Assembly (NCBI RefSeq): GCF_031454135.1
Contig: NZ_JAVDQF010000001.1
Coordinates: 3,162,001-3,226,000, forward strand
Direction of reading: 5' to 3'
Source of the DNA: Arthrobacter russicus
Lineage (GTDB): Bacteria > Actinomycetota > Actinomycetes > Actinomycetales > Micrococcaceae
Length of the DNA: 64,000 bases
Shown: positions 10,201-17,804 of the stretch, one piece after another
Layout of the letters: every line of letters starts with the position of its first letter
How positions within the stretch are numbered: position 1 is the first letter of the stretch
The notes under the pieces: generated by a model
The model's input: the letters and a program-made list of their open reading frames with translations, nothing else
What the model was told of the DNA's origin: nothing
Database searches by the model: none
Translations under genes and position numbers: made by a program

Positions 10201-10664
10201 TTTCGCAGACCGGCGACACTCCGGTCGTCGCGTCGTTCGTCGATGACCTGTCCAAGGTCGCGGGTGCGAGCTATGTGGCGGGTTCGGCCAGCGCGGACAA
10301 AGGCGCCGTCGAAGGGACAGTGAATTGGTCGGGGACCCTTGGCAAGGGCGAAAGCGCTACGGTGACTTACCGGATGGCAGTGGATGCGGCAATCGCCGAC
10401 GGAACCCAGGTTCGAAACGTGGTGGTGCCTGGCGGCGACGGAACCTGCGCGCCGGGATCGTGTGAGACTACGACCGTGATCACGGTGCCGCCGAAACCTC
10501 CGGTGACACCCGAACCGCCGGTCGTTCCTCCGGTGACCGAGGAGCCCCTGCCGGAGACCGGTGCCGCGGTGCTGCCGTGGTTGGCCGGCGGCGCCGCCTT
10601 GGCCTTCGCAGGTTTGGCGTTCGCAGTTGCGGCTGGAGTCCGGCGTCGGGAACCGAGCGAATAG
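4251..10664 (+). CDS. Giant LPETG-anchored surface protein with 13 DUF11-type repeats
   Basis: A 2137-residue cell-wall protein. It has a signal peptide (cut near residue 35, 'TSADAA'), a unique N-terminal domain (about 36-430) with an adhesin-like look, one divergent DUF11 repeat (about 432-600), then twelve regular repeats of about 120-125 residues (about 606-2080). Each regular repeat begins like 'FTVTKSASPGSVAPGDEVTY', contains 'ASF(A/V)DDLSKV' and ends with a close cysteine pair such as 'GTCDPADSC'. A Pro-rich spacer precedes LPETG (residues 2100-2104), a membrane helix and a 'RRREPSE' tail, the classical sortase signal. DUF11-type repeats form immunoglobulin-like stalks. A role in adhesion is inferred. 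No sortase gene is visible here. Repeats 5-8 are nearly identical in DNA. Confidence 0.92.
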   Translation: MHRLHHIRRAAAVVVAFALAFASLIGLNATSADAAPEPFGKVLSGIYRGDMVMATNSNLLSAGRPSYQKPAQVDGSSDDLCPWAPSGGGGQPAPVYGAAVKAACNNSSSAFLDVPKGAKIVAARLYVMNTLREERPATEVRLAGPGEGYNYRMMNQATPLAPKIRESSTGSYKQNAGGNYGQDIMRQSVWDVTALVQNLGGGMYTVADIPSESYSSWTPWAAWSITAVYEWDNNSTQDFFSLSEQEQYRFSPRSIAWQDGNQYKLGGQRTSVTAGPLVTPDAGQPRFGKTFHQVAHANVGYGDRAELNGVEHGNNNLQGNSAPPVGTVLGRDPACNSTTDVQNETICYLGSKVNSTPDQGSNYQKVPGDGYRPSYGSVSTNSSAYDADIIRIPDAAIPEGTTQATYDVISVADEWLNVGMVGVSINLPAPRPDVQKTVKKIGTGPVKPGDVVEYTLTAKNIGKDVAVDNTLEDQIPAGVTYVPNSAQVTKGFDQGAKSDAADSDSVTLEGRTLVWRPGSSADKYTDPNISAPADWKKAPDGKPDYSLNLDNNDGEQTLTFRATVDADQSGKLIPNQAAFTVKGSKSNIPLTANARTVLAVEPDDGAYTVSKSSDKAQALPGDVITYTVKVTQTGDAPVDASFADDLSKVSGASYVPGSATADSGTVSGVVNWSGNLAMGQTATVTYQMKVDSGFRGKLINTAVPGERGGCDAGNCETTTEVLTPGGYEMAKFADRSEANPGDVVTYSILVNQTGDTPVDASFVDDLSKVVGASYVAGSAEASEGTISPDNLVTWSGKLVKGDSVVVSYQMQVNADFRGKIENVAVPGDPNSCVPGECDTTTTVPVQPRFTLEKTADKTTSVPGDVITYTVNVAQVGEGGVDASFSDELDQVAGATYVPGSLTNVSGIGTTSGEVSWSGRLETGQSATITYQMKVNADIATPGRVFNSAVPGENGDCRTEQSCSVTTEVLTPGSFTVTKSASPGSVAPGDEVTYTVKVVQKGDTPVSASFVDDLSKVAGATYVPGSAQVDGAGIISGEIDWSGTLRKGDVATITYKMKVNADIATPAEVKNTVVPGDKGTCDPADSCTTTTEVLTPGSFTVTKSASPGSVAPGDEVTYTVKVVQKGDTEVSASFADDLSKVAGATFVAGSAAADKGSVAVDNPVNWSGTLAKGDTATVTYKMKVNADLATPGSVKNTVVPGDKGTCDPADSCTTTTEVLTPGSFTVTKSASPGSVAPGDEVTYTVKVVQKGDTPVLASFVDDLSKVAGATFVAGSASADKGSVAVDNPVNWSGTLAKGDTATVTYKMKVNADLATPGSVKNTVVPGDKGTCDPADSCTTTTEVLTPGSFTVTKSASPGSVAPGDEVTYTVKVVQKGDTEVSASFADDLSKVAGATFVAGSASADKGSVAVDNPVNWSGTLAKGDTATVTYKMKVNADLATPGSVKNTVVPGDKGTCDPADSCTTTTEVLTPGGFTVVKTATPGSVAPGDEITYQVVVKQTGDKPAAASFADDLSKVTGATYVAGSATADKGAIEGTVNWSGTLAKGDTVTVTYKMKVNADIATPAEVKNTVVPGPDGGCEPGTCTTTTEVLTPGGFTVLKSVDKQNAAPGDLLTYTVKVTHQGDTEVTASFADDLSKVAGATFVAGSAAADLGTVTGTVNWSGTLTKGQSATVTYQMKVNADIMTPAEVKNTVVPGDKGTCEPGGCETVTPVPTPGSYLIIKSADKQDVAPGDVVTYTVTVSHRGDTPVEASFADDLSKVAGATFVAGSATADKGSLSGTLDWTGTLENGQTATVKYQVKINSDIVTPASVRNVVVPGENGTCTDDSCETTTEVQTPGTFTTVKTVDKSVVAPGDVLTYTVKVTHRGDTEVEASFADDLSKVVGAEYVPGSAKADAGTVIGTLNWSGTLRNGQIATVTYQMKVKSDLTTPSSLKNTVVPGDKGTCDPGGCETTTEVLRPGGFELKKTVSPGTAKPGDLLTFTVKVSQTGDTPVVASFVDDLSKVAGASYVAGSASADKGAVEGTVNWSGTLGKGESATVTYRMAVDAAIADGTQVRNVVVPGGDGTCAPGSCETTTVITVPPKPPVTPEPPVVPPVTEEPLPETGAAVLPWLAGGAALAFAGLAFAVAAGVRRREPSE
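7149..8645 (+). repeat. Four tandem near-identical repeat units in the surface protein gene
   Basis: Units start at 7149, 7521, 7896 and 8271 and measure 372, 375, 375 and 375 bases. The units at 7521 and 8271 differ only in one codon (GCC versus AGT, near 7690 and 8440). The unit at 7896 differs from both mainly in a short patch around 8004-8045. The reading frame is kept. This indicates recent duplication or gene conversion. Flanking repeats of the same protein are far more divergent. Confidence 0.95.
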
Positions 10665-10676
10665 CCGAGTGTCCGA

Positions 10677-10718
10677 GGGAACGCTGCTGACCACCCCGGG
10701 GTGGTCAGCAGCGTTCCC
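10677..10718. terminator. Perfect 42-base palindrome after the surface protein gene
   Basis: Two 21-base arms (10677-10697 and 10698-10718) are exactly complementary with no spacer and form a stem closed by a CCGG turn. No T-run follows, so it may act as a non-canonical terminator or an mRNA-stabilising hairpin. It lies 12 bases after the stop codon and in front of the rpsO promoter region. Confidence 0.7.
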
Positions 10719-10791
10719 GATTCCCGGGCAGACTTGGCCGCGCCGGACTGTGCTCGGCGTGTGGGTCGCCGTGGCCGGGCATGGGCAGGTT

Positions 10792-10820
10792 TCGACAGAC
10801 TCCACCCCGCAGCGTAAACT
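10792..10820 (+). promoter_or_regulatory. Probable rpsO promoter
   Basis: TCGACA (10792-10797) and TAAACT (10815-10820) are spaced by 17 bases, a good vegetative sigma-70-type match. Transcription would start near 10827, giving a leader of about 130 bases before rpsO that could hold an S15 binding site. Confidence 0.6.
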
Positions 10821-10953
10821 GGAACGGTGAATCCGGCTGCAGTCCGTGGCGGCTGGATTCCGTGTTGCCCGAGGCCGAGTATTTCCTGGGCGCAGCACGT
10901 ACCCGCTGGCGCACTGTCTGTCGGGACGCACGGCACACCTCAAGGAGTTACCT

Positions 10954-11223
10954 GTGGCACTTGAAGCCGCTGTCAAGCAAGAAATCATGAAGGAATACGC
11001 GACCGGGGAAGCCGACACCGGTTCGCCCGAGGTGCAGATCGCGATGCTCTCCAAGCGCATCCTGGATCTGACCGAACACCTCAAGGTGCACAAGCACGAT
11101 CACCACACCCGCCGTGGCCTGATGGCCCTGGTCGGTCGTCGTAAGCGTTTGCTCACGTATTTGAAAGACACTGATATCACGCGTTACCGTACGCTCATCG
11201 AGCGCCTCGGCCTGCGTCGATAA
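10954..11223 (+). CDS. rpsO: 30S ribosomal protein S15
   Basis: An 89-residue protein, the usual S15 length. It contains the conserved '[17 protein letters not shown]', '[18 protein letters not shown]' and '[13 protein letters not shown]' segments that bind the 16S rRNA central domain. The GTG start is chosen because a CAAGGAG ribosome binding site lies six bases upstream. It has its own promoter and is followed by pnp, the near-universal pairing. Confidence 0.98.
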   Translation: MALEAAVKQEIMKEYATGEADTGSPEVQIAMLSKRILDLTEHLKVHKHDHHTRRGLMALVGRRKRLLTYLKDTDITRYRTLIERLGLRR

Positions 11224-11234
11224 CACCCCCCCGT

Positions 11235-11268
11235 TGAGGCCGTGCCTTCCTTGCGAAGCGCGGCCTCA
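11235..11268 (+). promoter_or_regulatory. rpsO-pnp intergenic hairpin
   Basis: TGAGGCCG (11235-11242) pairs with CGGCCTCA (11261-11268), extended by three inner pairs including one G-U, with a 12-base loop. It sits 11 bases after the rpsO stop and lacks a T-run. In enteric bacteria the same intergenic region holds a processing hairpin between rpsO and pnp; a processing or attenuation role here is inferred. Confidence 0.5.
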
Positions 11269-11402
11269 GCAGGTTTCAACTGAATCGACGGGAGTGACCG
11301 GATGCTGAGCATTCGCGGTCCTCGGTAGTGGTTTACGGGATGCCGGCTCTGGCCGGAAGCCCCGTGGGCCTCGATCGAAGACCGGGTGCGGTCTGGCGGA
11401 AG

Positions 11403-11433
11403 GTCACCTCCCAACAACAGAAACGGAGGTGAC
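11403..11433 (+). promoter_or_regulatory. Hairpin masking the pnp ribosome binding site
   Basis: GTCACCTCC (11403-11411) is exactly complementary to GGAGGTGAC (11425-11433), with a 13-base A-rich loop. The right arm contains the GGAGG Shine-Dalgarno of pnp (ATG at 11439). In the closed form ribosomes could not bind, so pnp translation would depend on opening or cleaving this stem. Confidence 0.7.
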
Positions 11434-11438
11434 TCTCT

Positions 11439-13676
11439 ATGGAGGGTCCCGAAATCCAATTCGCCGAAGCAGTGATCGACAACGGTCGCTTCGGCAAACG
11501 CACCATTCGTTTTGAAACCGGCCGCCTTGCCCAGCAAGCCGCCGGTGCCGCGATGGTCTACATCGACGACGACACCGCGTTGCTCTCCGCGACGACCGCC
11601 GGCAAGCAGCCGCGCGAAGGATTCGACTTCTTCCCGCTCACCGTGGACGTGGAAGAGCGGATGTACGCCGCTGGCCGGATCCCGGGCTCGTTCTTCCGTC
11701 GCGAAGGCCGTCCGTCCACCGAAGCGATCCTGGCTTGCCGCCTGATGGACCGCCCGCTGCGCCCGGCGTTCGTCAAAGGCCTGCGCAACGAGGTCCAGAT
11801 CGTGGTCACCGTGCTGGCGATCAATCCCGACGAGCTGTACGACGTGGTCGCGATCAACGCTTCCTCGATGTCCACCCAGCTCTCCGGCTTGCCGTTCTCC
11901 GGTCCGATCGGCGGCGTCCGCGTCGCACTGATCGAAGACCAGTGGGTAGCGTTCCCGCGGCACTCCGAAATGGAAAAAGCCGTGTTCAACATGGTCGTGG
12001 CCGGACGGGTTGCCGGCGATGACGTCGCGATCATGATGGTCGAGGCCGAAGCGACTGACAACTCCTGGAATCTGATCAAGGAAGAAGGCGCCACCGCGCC
12101 GACCGAAGAGATCGTCTCCGAGGGTCTGGAAGCGGCCAAGCCGTTCATCAAGGCGCTGTGCGAGGCGCAGGCCGATTTGGCTGCCCGCGCAGCCAAGCCG
12201 ACCGTCGAATTCCCGATCTTCCTGGATTACCAGGAGGACGTCTACGCGGCCGTCGAGGCTGCTGCCTCCGCGAAGCTCACCGAGGTCTTCCAGATCGCGG
12301 ACAAGCAGGAGCGCGACGCGGCTTCGGATCTGCTCAAGGACGAGGTCGTTTCCAGCCTGGCCGGCCAGTTCGAAGGCCGCGAGAAGGAACTCTCCGCAGC
12401 ATTCCGTTCGGTCACCAAGCAGGTCGTGCGCCAGCGCATCCTCAAGGACCAGATCCGGATCGACGGCCGTGGCCTGACGGACATCCGCCAGCTCACCGCC
12501 GAGGTCGAGGTGCTGCCCCGGGTGCACGGTTCGGCGATCTTCGAACGCGGCGAAACCCAGATCATGGGCGTGACCACCTTGAACATGCTCAAGATGGAAC
12601 AGCAGATCGATTCGCTGTCCCCGGTCACCCGCAAGCGCTACATGCACAACTACAACTTCCCGCCCTACTCCACCGGTGAAACCGGCCGGGTGGGTTCGCC
12701 CAAGCGCCGCGAAATCGGCCACGGCGCACTCGCCGAGCGGGCCATCGTGCCAGTGCTGCCTTCGCGTGAAGAGTTCCCCTACGCGATCCGCCAGGTCTCC
12801 GAGGCGCTCGGTTCCAACGGCTCCACCTCGATGGGCTCGGTCTGCGCTTCGACGCTGTCGCTGCTCAACGCCGGTGTGCCGCTGAAGGCTCCGGTGGCCG
12901 GCATCGCGATGGGCTTGGTTTCCGATCAGGTCGACGGTCAGACCCGCTACGCGGCATTGACCGACATCCTGGGTGCTGAAGACGCCTTCGGCGACATGGA
13001 CTTCAAGGTGGCCGGTACTTCCGAGTTCGTCACCGCGATCCAGCTCGACACCAAGCTCGACGGCATCCCGGCTTCAGTCCTGGCCGCGGCGCTCAAGCAG
13101 GCCCGCGAAGCCCGCTTGCACATCCTGGGCGTGCTCAACGCCGCGATCGACGTGCCGGACGAGCTCTCCGAGTTCGCGCCGCGGGTCATCGCGGTCAAGA
13201 TCCCGGTCGACAAGATCGGCGAGGTCATCGGGCCAAAGGGCAAGATGATCAACCAGATCCAGGAAGACACCGGCGCGGACATCTCGATCGAAGACGATGG
13301 CACGGTGTACATCGGTGCGACCAACGGCCCCTCGGCCGATGCCGCCCGATCGGCGATCAACGCGATCGCCAACCCGCAGGTCCCCGAGATCGGCGAGCGT
13401 TACCTGGGCACCGTGGTCAAGACCACCACGTTCGGTGCATTCGTTTCGCTCACCCCGGGCAAGGACGGTCTGCTGCACGTCACCGAACTGCGCAAGATCA
13501 ACGACAACAAGCGCGTGGACAACGTCGACGACGTGGTCTCGGTCGGCCAGAAGATCCAGGTGGAAATCACCAAGATCGACGACCGTGGAAAGCTTTCGCT
13601 CTCCCCGGTGGTGGCTGATTCGGAAGACTCCGAGGACGCCGTTGCGGAAGCTGCCGAATCGGTGGCCGCCGAGTAG
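11439..13676 (+). CDS. pnp: Polynucleotide phosphorylase
   Basis: A 745-residue 3'-5' exoribonuclease that phosphorolyses RNA to nucleoside diphosphates. Domains in order: first RNase PH domain (about 15-145), linking helical domain, second RNase PH domain (about 335-560, with '[21 protein letters not shown]' and '[20 protein letters not shown]'), KH domain (about 575-635, '[16 protein letters not shown]') and S1 domain (about 645-715, '[15 protein letters not shown]'). The C-terminus is acidic. The start has a strong GGAGG site that lies inside a hairpin. Length and domain order are standard. Confidence 0.98.
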   Translation: MEGPEIQFAEAVIDNGRFGKRTIRFETGRLAQQAAGAAMVYIDDDTALLSATTAGKQPREGFDFFPLTVDVEERMYAAGRIPGSFFRREGRPSTEAILACRLMDRPLRPAFVKGLRNEVQIVVTVLAINPDELYDVVAINASSMSTQLSGLPFSGPIGGVRVALIEDQWVAFPRHSEMEKAVFNMVVAGRVAGDDVAIMMVEAEATDNSWNLIKEEGATAPTEEIVSEGLEAAKPFIKALCEAQADLAARAAKPTVEFPIFLDYQEDVYAAVEAAASAKLTEVFQIADKQERDAASDLLKDEVVSSLAGQFEGREKELSAAFRSVTKQVVRQRILKDQIRIDGRGLTDIRQLTAEVEVLPRVHGSAIFERGETQIMGVTTLNMLKMEQQIDSLSPVTRKRYMHNYNFPPYSTGETGRVGSPKRREIGHGALAERAIVPVLPSREEFPYAIRQVSEALGSNGSTSMGSVCASTLSLLNAGVPLKAPVAGIAMGLVSDQVDGQTRYAALTDILGAEDAFGDMDFKVAGTSEFVTAIQLDTKLDGIPASVLAAALKQAREARLHILGVLNAAIDVPDELSEFAPRVIAVKIPVDKIGEVIGPKGKMINQIQEDTGADISIEDDGTVYIGATNGPSADAARSAINAIANPQVPEIGERYLGTVVKTTTFGAFVSLTPGKDGLLHVTELRKINDNKRVDNVDDVVSVGQKIQVEITKIDDRGKLSLSPVVADSEDSEDAVAEAAESVAAE

Positions 13677-13705
13677 CGGTCAGCCGTTCGGGACTCGTCC
13701 CAAGC

Positions 13706-14914
13706 TCACCGGAGCGCCCTGTGCCTACTGGCACGGGGCGCTTCCTCGTTTCCGCGGGCAATCCCCGCGACCGTGCCGAGCAGGGACTCCAACGGACCGC
13801 GCCGGCCCCAGAGGTAATAGCCGATGCCGAGCAGCAAGGACCCGGCCAGGATCAGCCAGAACAGCTCCTCGGGCAGATACTCGACCGCGGCGAAGGTCAG
13901 CAGGGCCAAAACCCCGACATGCCCGACATAGAGCGTCAGCGGGATCCGGCCGATGACCGCGAACGGCAGCACGAGCGGGCGCAGCCGGCGGGCGAGCAAG
14001 AGGAATCCACCGATCACCGCCAGCGCGGTTCCGGCGGTGCCGAGCAAATCGAAGGGCGAACCGGAGTGCGGCGTGGACACCGTCAACCACCACCAACTCT
14101 CATCCTGGCGCTCGGCCGGGGACCGGACGTAGAGCAACGGCTCGAGATAGAATTCCGAGCCCTCGGCGGTGCGGCGCAAGGCGGCCAGGCCGCCGCCGGA
14201 GTAAGGCAGCAGATCGCTGATCAGCCGGCTGGCCACGGCCACCAAGACGCCGCCGGCCAGCATCGTCCAGGCCAACCGGAGTTTGCCCAGGTCCGATCTG
14301 GCCAGCGCCAAACCGAGCAGCAGGTAGCCGAGCCATTGGAACGCCGGATAGGTGCCGGTCAGCAGCAGGTCCGGCAGGAAGGACGGCGTGAACAGGTTCA
14401 GCCAACAGGGATTTCCGTCCGTCACCGCTTCGGCGCCCATGCTCTGCCACAGCCCGGCTCTGAGCGGAAAGGCCAGGACCGGGCTCAAGGCCAGCCAGCC
14501 GAAGGCCAATGGGTAGAGCACCCGTGGGCCCAAGGTCGTGAAGGGCAGCAGCAGGAGGAAAAGCAGTGCGTACTGGCAGAGGATGATTGCCACGTTGACA
14601 TCCCAGAGCCCCATCGTGAGACCGATGCCGAAGAGCACCATGGCCCGGGCTGTGATGCCGCGCAGGTCAGCGCTGAAGAGCTTTCCGCGATGGCGCTGCG
14701 AGCCGCCGGTCATCAGGCCCAGGCTCAGCCCGGCGAGCACTGCGAACAAGGCCGAGGAGCGCCCGGAAAAAACCAAACCCGCCAGGGTCGGCTCGGCGGT
14801 CTGCCCGTCGTAGAGCGGGAGGACATGTGCGGCGATCATCCCGATCAACGCGAGTCCACGGGCCGCGTCGACGCCGGCGAGGCGCGAGGAAGTGCCGTTG
14901 CTGCGGTCTGGCAT
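13706..14914 (-). CDS. DUF1624/HGSNAT-like polytopic membrane protein
   Basis: About 402 residues with ten or so membrane segments. The N-terminus 'LAGVDAARGLALIGMIAAHV' is the mark of membrane acyltransferase-like proteins of the DUF1624/heparan-alpha-glucosaminide N-acetyltransferase group, and the 'GRIPLTLYVGHVG' segment near the C-terminus resembles the matching DUF418-type region. It may move acyl groups across the membrane to a cell-surface sugar; this is inferred. I chose the ATG at 14914 because a GAGAG site lies ten bases upstream; the ATG at 14923 is too close to it. The gene converges on pnp and shares a terminator hairpin at its 3' end. Confidence 0.75.
   Translation of the reverse strand: MPDRSNGTSSRLAGVDAARGLALIGMIAAHVLPLYDGQTAEPTLAGLVFSGRSSALFAVLAGLSLGLMTGGSQRHRGKLFSADLRGITARAMVLFGIGLTMGLWDVNVAIILCQYALLFLLLLPFTTLGPRVLYPLAFGWLALSPVLAFPLRAGLWQSMGAEAVTDGNPCWLNLFTPSFLPDLLLTGTYPAFQWLGYLLLGLALARSDLGKLRLAWTMLAGGVLVAVASRLISDLLPYSGGGLAALRRTAEGSEFYLEPLLYVRSPAERQDESWWWLTVSTPHSGSPFDLLGTAGTALAVIGGFLLLARRLRPLVLPFAVIGRIPLTLYVGHVGVLALLTFAAVEYLPEELFWLILAGSLLLGIGYYLWGRRGPLESLLGTVAGIARGNEEAPRASRHRALR
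13723..13752. terminator. Bidirectional hairpin between pnp and the membrane protein gene
   Basis: AGCGCCCTGTGCC (13723-13735) pairs with GGCACGGGGCGCT (13740-13752) apart from one wobble, loop TACT. It lies 47 bases after pnp and inside the 3' end of the convergent gene. No clear T-run follows. Confidence 0.6.
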
Positions 14915-15013
14915 AACGATCATGCTCTCACGGCAATCGCCGGCGGGATGCCGGATCGGTGCTTTGCCGCCAGATGCATGGAATTCTCCTAGACTGCCAT
15001 AAACTGGAGACCT

Positions 15014-16381
15014 ATGCCTTCCATTCAGCTATTGCTCACTGCGCACCACTCAGCTGCCGGTGGGGATGCCGCAGCAGAGTCCACTCTTTTGGCCGGTTCG
15101 CCAGGCGGCTCCACAGTCCGTCGTTCCGTACTACCCGGCGGAGTCCGGGTACTCACCGAATCGATGCCCGGCCAGCGCAGTGCAACGATCGGGTTTTGGG
15201 TAGGCGTCGGGTCCCGGGACGAAGCCGAGGGGCAACACGGCTCGACGCATTTCTTGGAGCATCTGCTGTTCAAAGGCACTACCCGGCGCACCGCGCTCGA
15301 GATCGCCTCGGCCTTCGACGAGGTCGGCGGCGAGTCGAATGCGGCAACGGCAAAAGAAAGCACCTGCTACTACGCAAGAGTGCTCGACGCCGATTTGCCG
15401 ATGGCGATCGACGTGATCGCCGATATGGTGACCTCGGCGGTATTGGATGCCGAGGAACTCGAAGCCGAGCGGGACGTGATTCTGGAAGAGATCGCGATGG
15501 ACGGCGATGACCCCACCGACGTGGCGCATGAAAAGTTCGTCGCCTCGGTGCTGGGGCAGCATTCGCTGGGCCGGCCGATCGGCGGGACCCCGGAGGCGAT
15601 CCGCGGCGTTTCCCGGGAATCCGTGCTGGCGCATTACCGCAGGTTCTACCGGCCGGATGAGCTGGTGGTCACCGCGGCCGGGGGACTCAACCACGATGCG
15701 GTGTGCGCCCAGGTGCTGACCGCCTTGGAGTCCGCGGGCTGGGAGCTCGATCCCGAGGCCGCCCCGGTACCCCGGCGTTCGGTGCAGCCGGCGCCGATCT
15801 CCGGAGCGCCCGGCCTCCAAGTGATCAAACGCCAAGTGGAACAGGCGAACATCATCGTGGGCTGCCCGTCGATCACCGCGACCGACGAGCGCCGGTTCGT
15901 AATGAGCGTGCTCAACGCCATTCTGGGCGGCGGCATGTCTTCCCGGTTGTTCCAGGAAATCCGGGAAAAACGCGGTTTGGTGTATTCGACCTACTCGTTC
16001 GCCTCGTCGTATGCCGATGCCGGGTACTTCGGCATGTACGCCGGTTGCGCACCGCAGAAGGTACCGCAGGTGCTCGCCCTGCTGGGCGCGGAGCTGGACA
16101 AACTGGCAGCCGACGGGGTGACCGCCGAGGAGCTGGGCAAGGCGATCGGGCAGCTTTCCGGCGGCATCGTCTTGGCGCTGGAGGATACCGGATCGCGAAT
16201 GTCCCGCTTGGGCCGGGCCGAACTGGTCTCCGGCGAGTTCCTGGACATCGACGAAACCTTGGCGCGGATCCACTCGGTGTCCGTGGCACAAGTGAACGCG
16301 CTCGCCGGCGAGCTGGCAGCCGCACCCCGGACCATGACCGTCGTCGGGCCGTTCGATGAAACGGAACGCTTCGGGCTCTGA
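15014..16381 (+). CDS. M16 (pitrilysin/processing-peptidase family) zinc metallopeptidase
   Basis: A 455-residue enzyme with the inverted zinc motif HFLEH at residues 79-83 (HxxEH) in 'HGSTHFLEHLLFKGT', and the downstream acidic zinc ligand region 'EAERDVILEEIAMDGDDP' around residues 150-165. The C-terminal half has the family's 'SSRLFQEIREKRGLVYSTYS' (the R/Y pair that binds substrate). It is cytosolic by sequence, with no signal peptide. Its place directly after pnp is conserved in actinobacteria, where dapB normally comes next; here dapB is 23 kb away. The ribosome binding site is GGAG, five bases before the ATG. Confidence 0.93.
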   Translation: MPSIQLLLTAHHSAAGGDAAAESTLLAGSPGGSTVRRSVLPGGVRVLTESMPGQRSATIGFWVGVGSRDEAEGQHGSTHFLEHLLFKGTTRRTALEIASAFDEVGGESNAATAKESTCYYARVLDADLPMAIDVIADMVTSAVLDAEELEAERDVILEEIAMDGDDPTDVAHEKFVASVLGQHSLGRPIGGTPEAIRGVSRESVLAHYRRFYRPDELVVTAAGGLNHDAVCAQVLTALESAGWELDPEAAPVPRRSVQPAPISGAPGLQVIKRQVEQANIIVGCPSITATDERRFVMSVLNAILGGGMSSRLFQEIREKRGLVYSTYSFASSYADAGYFGMYAGCAPQKVPQVLALLGAELDKLAADGVTAEELGKAIGQLSGGIVLALEDTGSRMSRLGRAELVSGEFLDIDETLARIHSVSVAQVNALAGELAAAPRTMTVVGPFDETERFGL

Positions 16382-16409
16382 CTTTTCGCTGCATCAGCGG
16401 CGGTTTCCC

Positions 16410-16464
16410 GAGGGGGCTGTCCTGGTCGTCACGTTGCACGCGTGGTGGTCGGGACAGCCCCCTC
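16410..16464 (+). terminator. Hairpin after the M16 peptidase gene
   Basis: GAGGGGGCTGTCC (16410-16422) pairs with GGACAGCCCCCTC (16452-16464), enclosing a smaller GTCACG/CGTG stem. There is no T-run, but the stem is strong and 29 bases after the stop codon. Confidence 0.65.
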
Positions 16465-16517
16465 GCCGGTTGTCGGATGGCCCGGCAGGCACCGTGAAAC
16501 TTAAATGATACGAATCG

Positions 16518-16547
16518 TTGACAAATGTATCTCGCAGTGTCTAACTT
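16518..16547 (+). promoter_or_regulatory. Promoter of the MpaB-type oxygenase gene with a small dyad
   Basis: TTGACA (16518-16523) and TAACTT (16542-16547) are spaced by 18 bases. The near-palindrome AATGATACGAATCGTT overlaps the -35 box and could bind a repressor. The start would lie about 70 bases before the ATG. Confidence 0.6.
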
Positions 16548-16620
16548 TACTGAAAGGCAACTTACTGGGGGTAACTTACCGAACGGCTCGTCCGATTTCT
16601 AAGCTCGAAGGGGTGCATCA

Positions 16621-17730
16621 ATGTCACAGGCGACAAAGAATGCCGGCAACCGTGGAACCAGGCTGGCCGCGAAGCGGGCCGGCGAGGCGCCGGCCAGGCC
16701 CGACTGGGGGTTTTTCGGCCCGGACTCGGTGGCCTACCAAGTCTGGAGCTACCCGACCTCGATCGCGTTGGGATTTTCCCGGGCGGTGTCCGTGGAATTC
16801 CTGGACCCGCATTTGACCGCCTCGGTGGTGGCCACGGATCAGGTGATGCAGCGCACGCAATTGCGCTACGACCGCACCATGCAATACTTCACCGCGGTTT
16901 TGTACGCCGATGCCGAGACGGTGCTCAAGTTCTCCGACATGCTGATGAAGATCCACTCCCGCGCCAATGGGCACGATCCGGTGACCGGCAAGGAATTCGA
17001 CGCGAACAATCCGGATTCCCAGCTTTGGATCCACATTACGGCTTGGCATTCGATCATCAAGATGTACGAGAAGTTCGGCCCGGGAAAACTCAGCCGGGAG
17101 CGGGAGACCGAGTACTGGGCCGATTGCGCCAAGGCTGCGGAGTTCCAAACCATCGATCCGGCCAAGGTTCCCCGTTCCCGGGAGGCCGTGCGCGCCTACT
17201 TCGAAGATTGGCGGCCGAGCAACACCGCCACCGAGGGCGGCCAGGCGCATTATGACTTTTTGGTCAATGGAGTGGAAAAGGTGCTCGGCGACGGCCTGGG
17301 GCGCAGTGCTGCGCTGGCCGGCAAGGTGCTCAATGTGCTGACTTCGCGGGCGATCCTCTCCACCTTGCCGCGCTGGGCGAACACCATGGGCGGCATGCGC
17401 TACACCAAGCTGGATGCTTTGATCATGGCTACCGTGGGCACGCCCGCGGTGAAGGCGTTCCACAAATACCTGGCCACCCACCCCAAGGCGTTTTTGAAAT
17501 TGCTGGATACGATAACCCCGCTATCCACGCCGATCCTGGATCCGGTGCTCAACGACAAGCTTCCGCTGGCGGACAAGGTCTACGGCATTGCCGAGGCGCG
17601 GGAGAAGTTCGGCCACACCACGTCGCCGATCGAGCAGTTCGCGGCGTTCCGCGAGGCCCGGGCGCAAGGCAAGGGGCCCAAGCCGTACACGCCGCGGCAC
17701 CACGACGAAATCCTGGCCTTCGACAAATAA
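16621..17730 (+). CDS. Oxygenase of the MpaB/latex-clearing (DUF2236) family
   Basis: A 369-residue protein matching the DUF2236 group that includes fungal MpaB and bacterial rubber oxygenase, heme-dependent oxygenases. The diagnostic central block 'DSQLWIHITAWHSIIKMYE' holds the conserved W-x-H and a second His, and the 'RYDRTMQYF' block precedes it. No signal peptide is present, so it acts in the cytoplasm or at the inner membrane face. It has its own strong promoter. The converging neighbour is a flavin monooxygenase; a shared pathway is possible but not shown. The substrate is unknown. Confidence 0.8.
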   Translation: MSQATKNAGNRGTRLAAKRAGEAPARPDWGFFGPDSVAYQVWSYPTSIALGFSRAVSVEFLDPHLTASVVATDQVMQRTQLRYDRTMQYFTAVLYADAETVLKFSDMLMKIHSRANGHDPVTGKEFDANNPDSQLWIHITAWHSIIKMYEKFGPGKLSRERETEYWADCAKAAEFQTIDPAKVPRSREAVRAYFEDWRPSNTATEGGQAHYDFLVNGVEKVLGDGLGRSAALAGKVLNVLTSRAILSTLPRWANTMGGMRYTKLDALIMATVGTPAVKAFHKYLATHPKAFLKLLDTITPLSTPILDPVLNDKLPLADKVYGIAEAREKFGHTTSPIEQFAAFREARAQGKGPKPYTPRHHDEILAFDK

Positions 17731-17804
17731 CGGTCCCTGGCGAAGGGGTGGGCGCCGTCGATTCCGATCAACGGCGCCCGCCCCTTCGCTCGCCGGTGCC
17801 CGGT

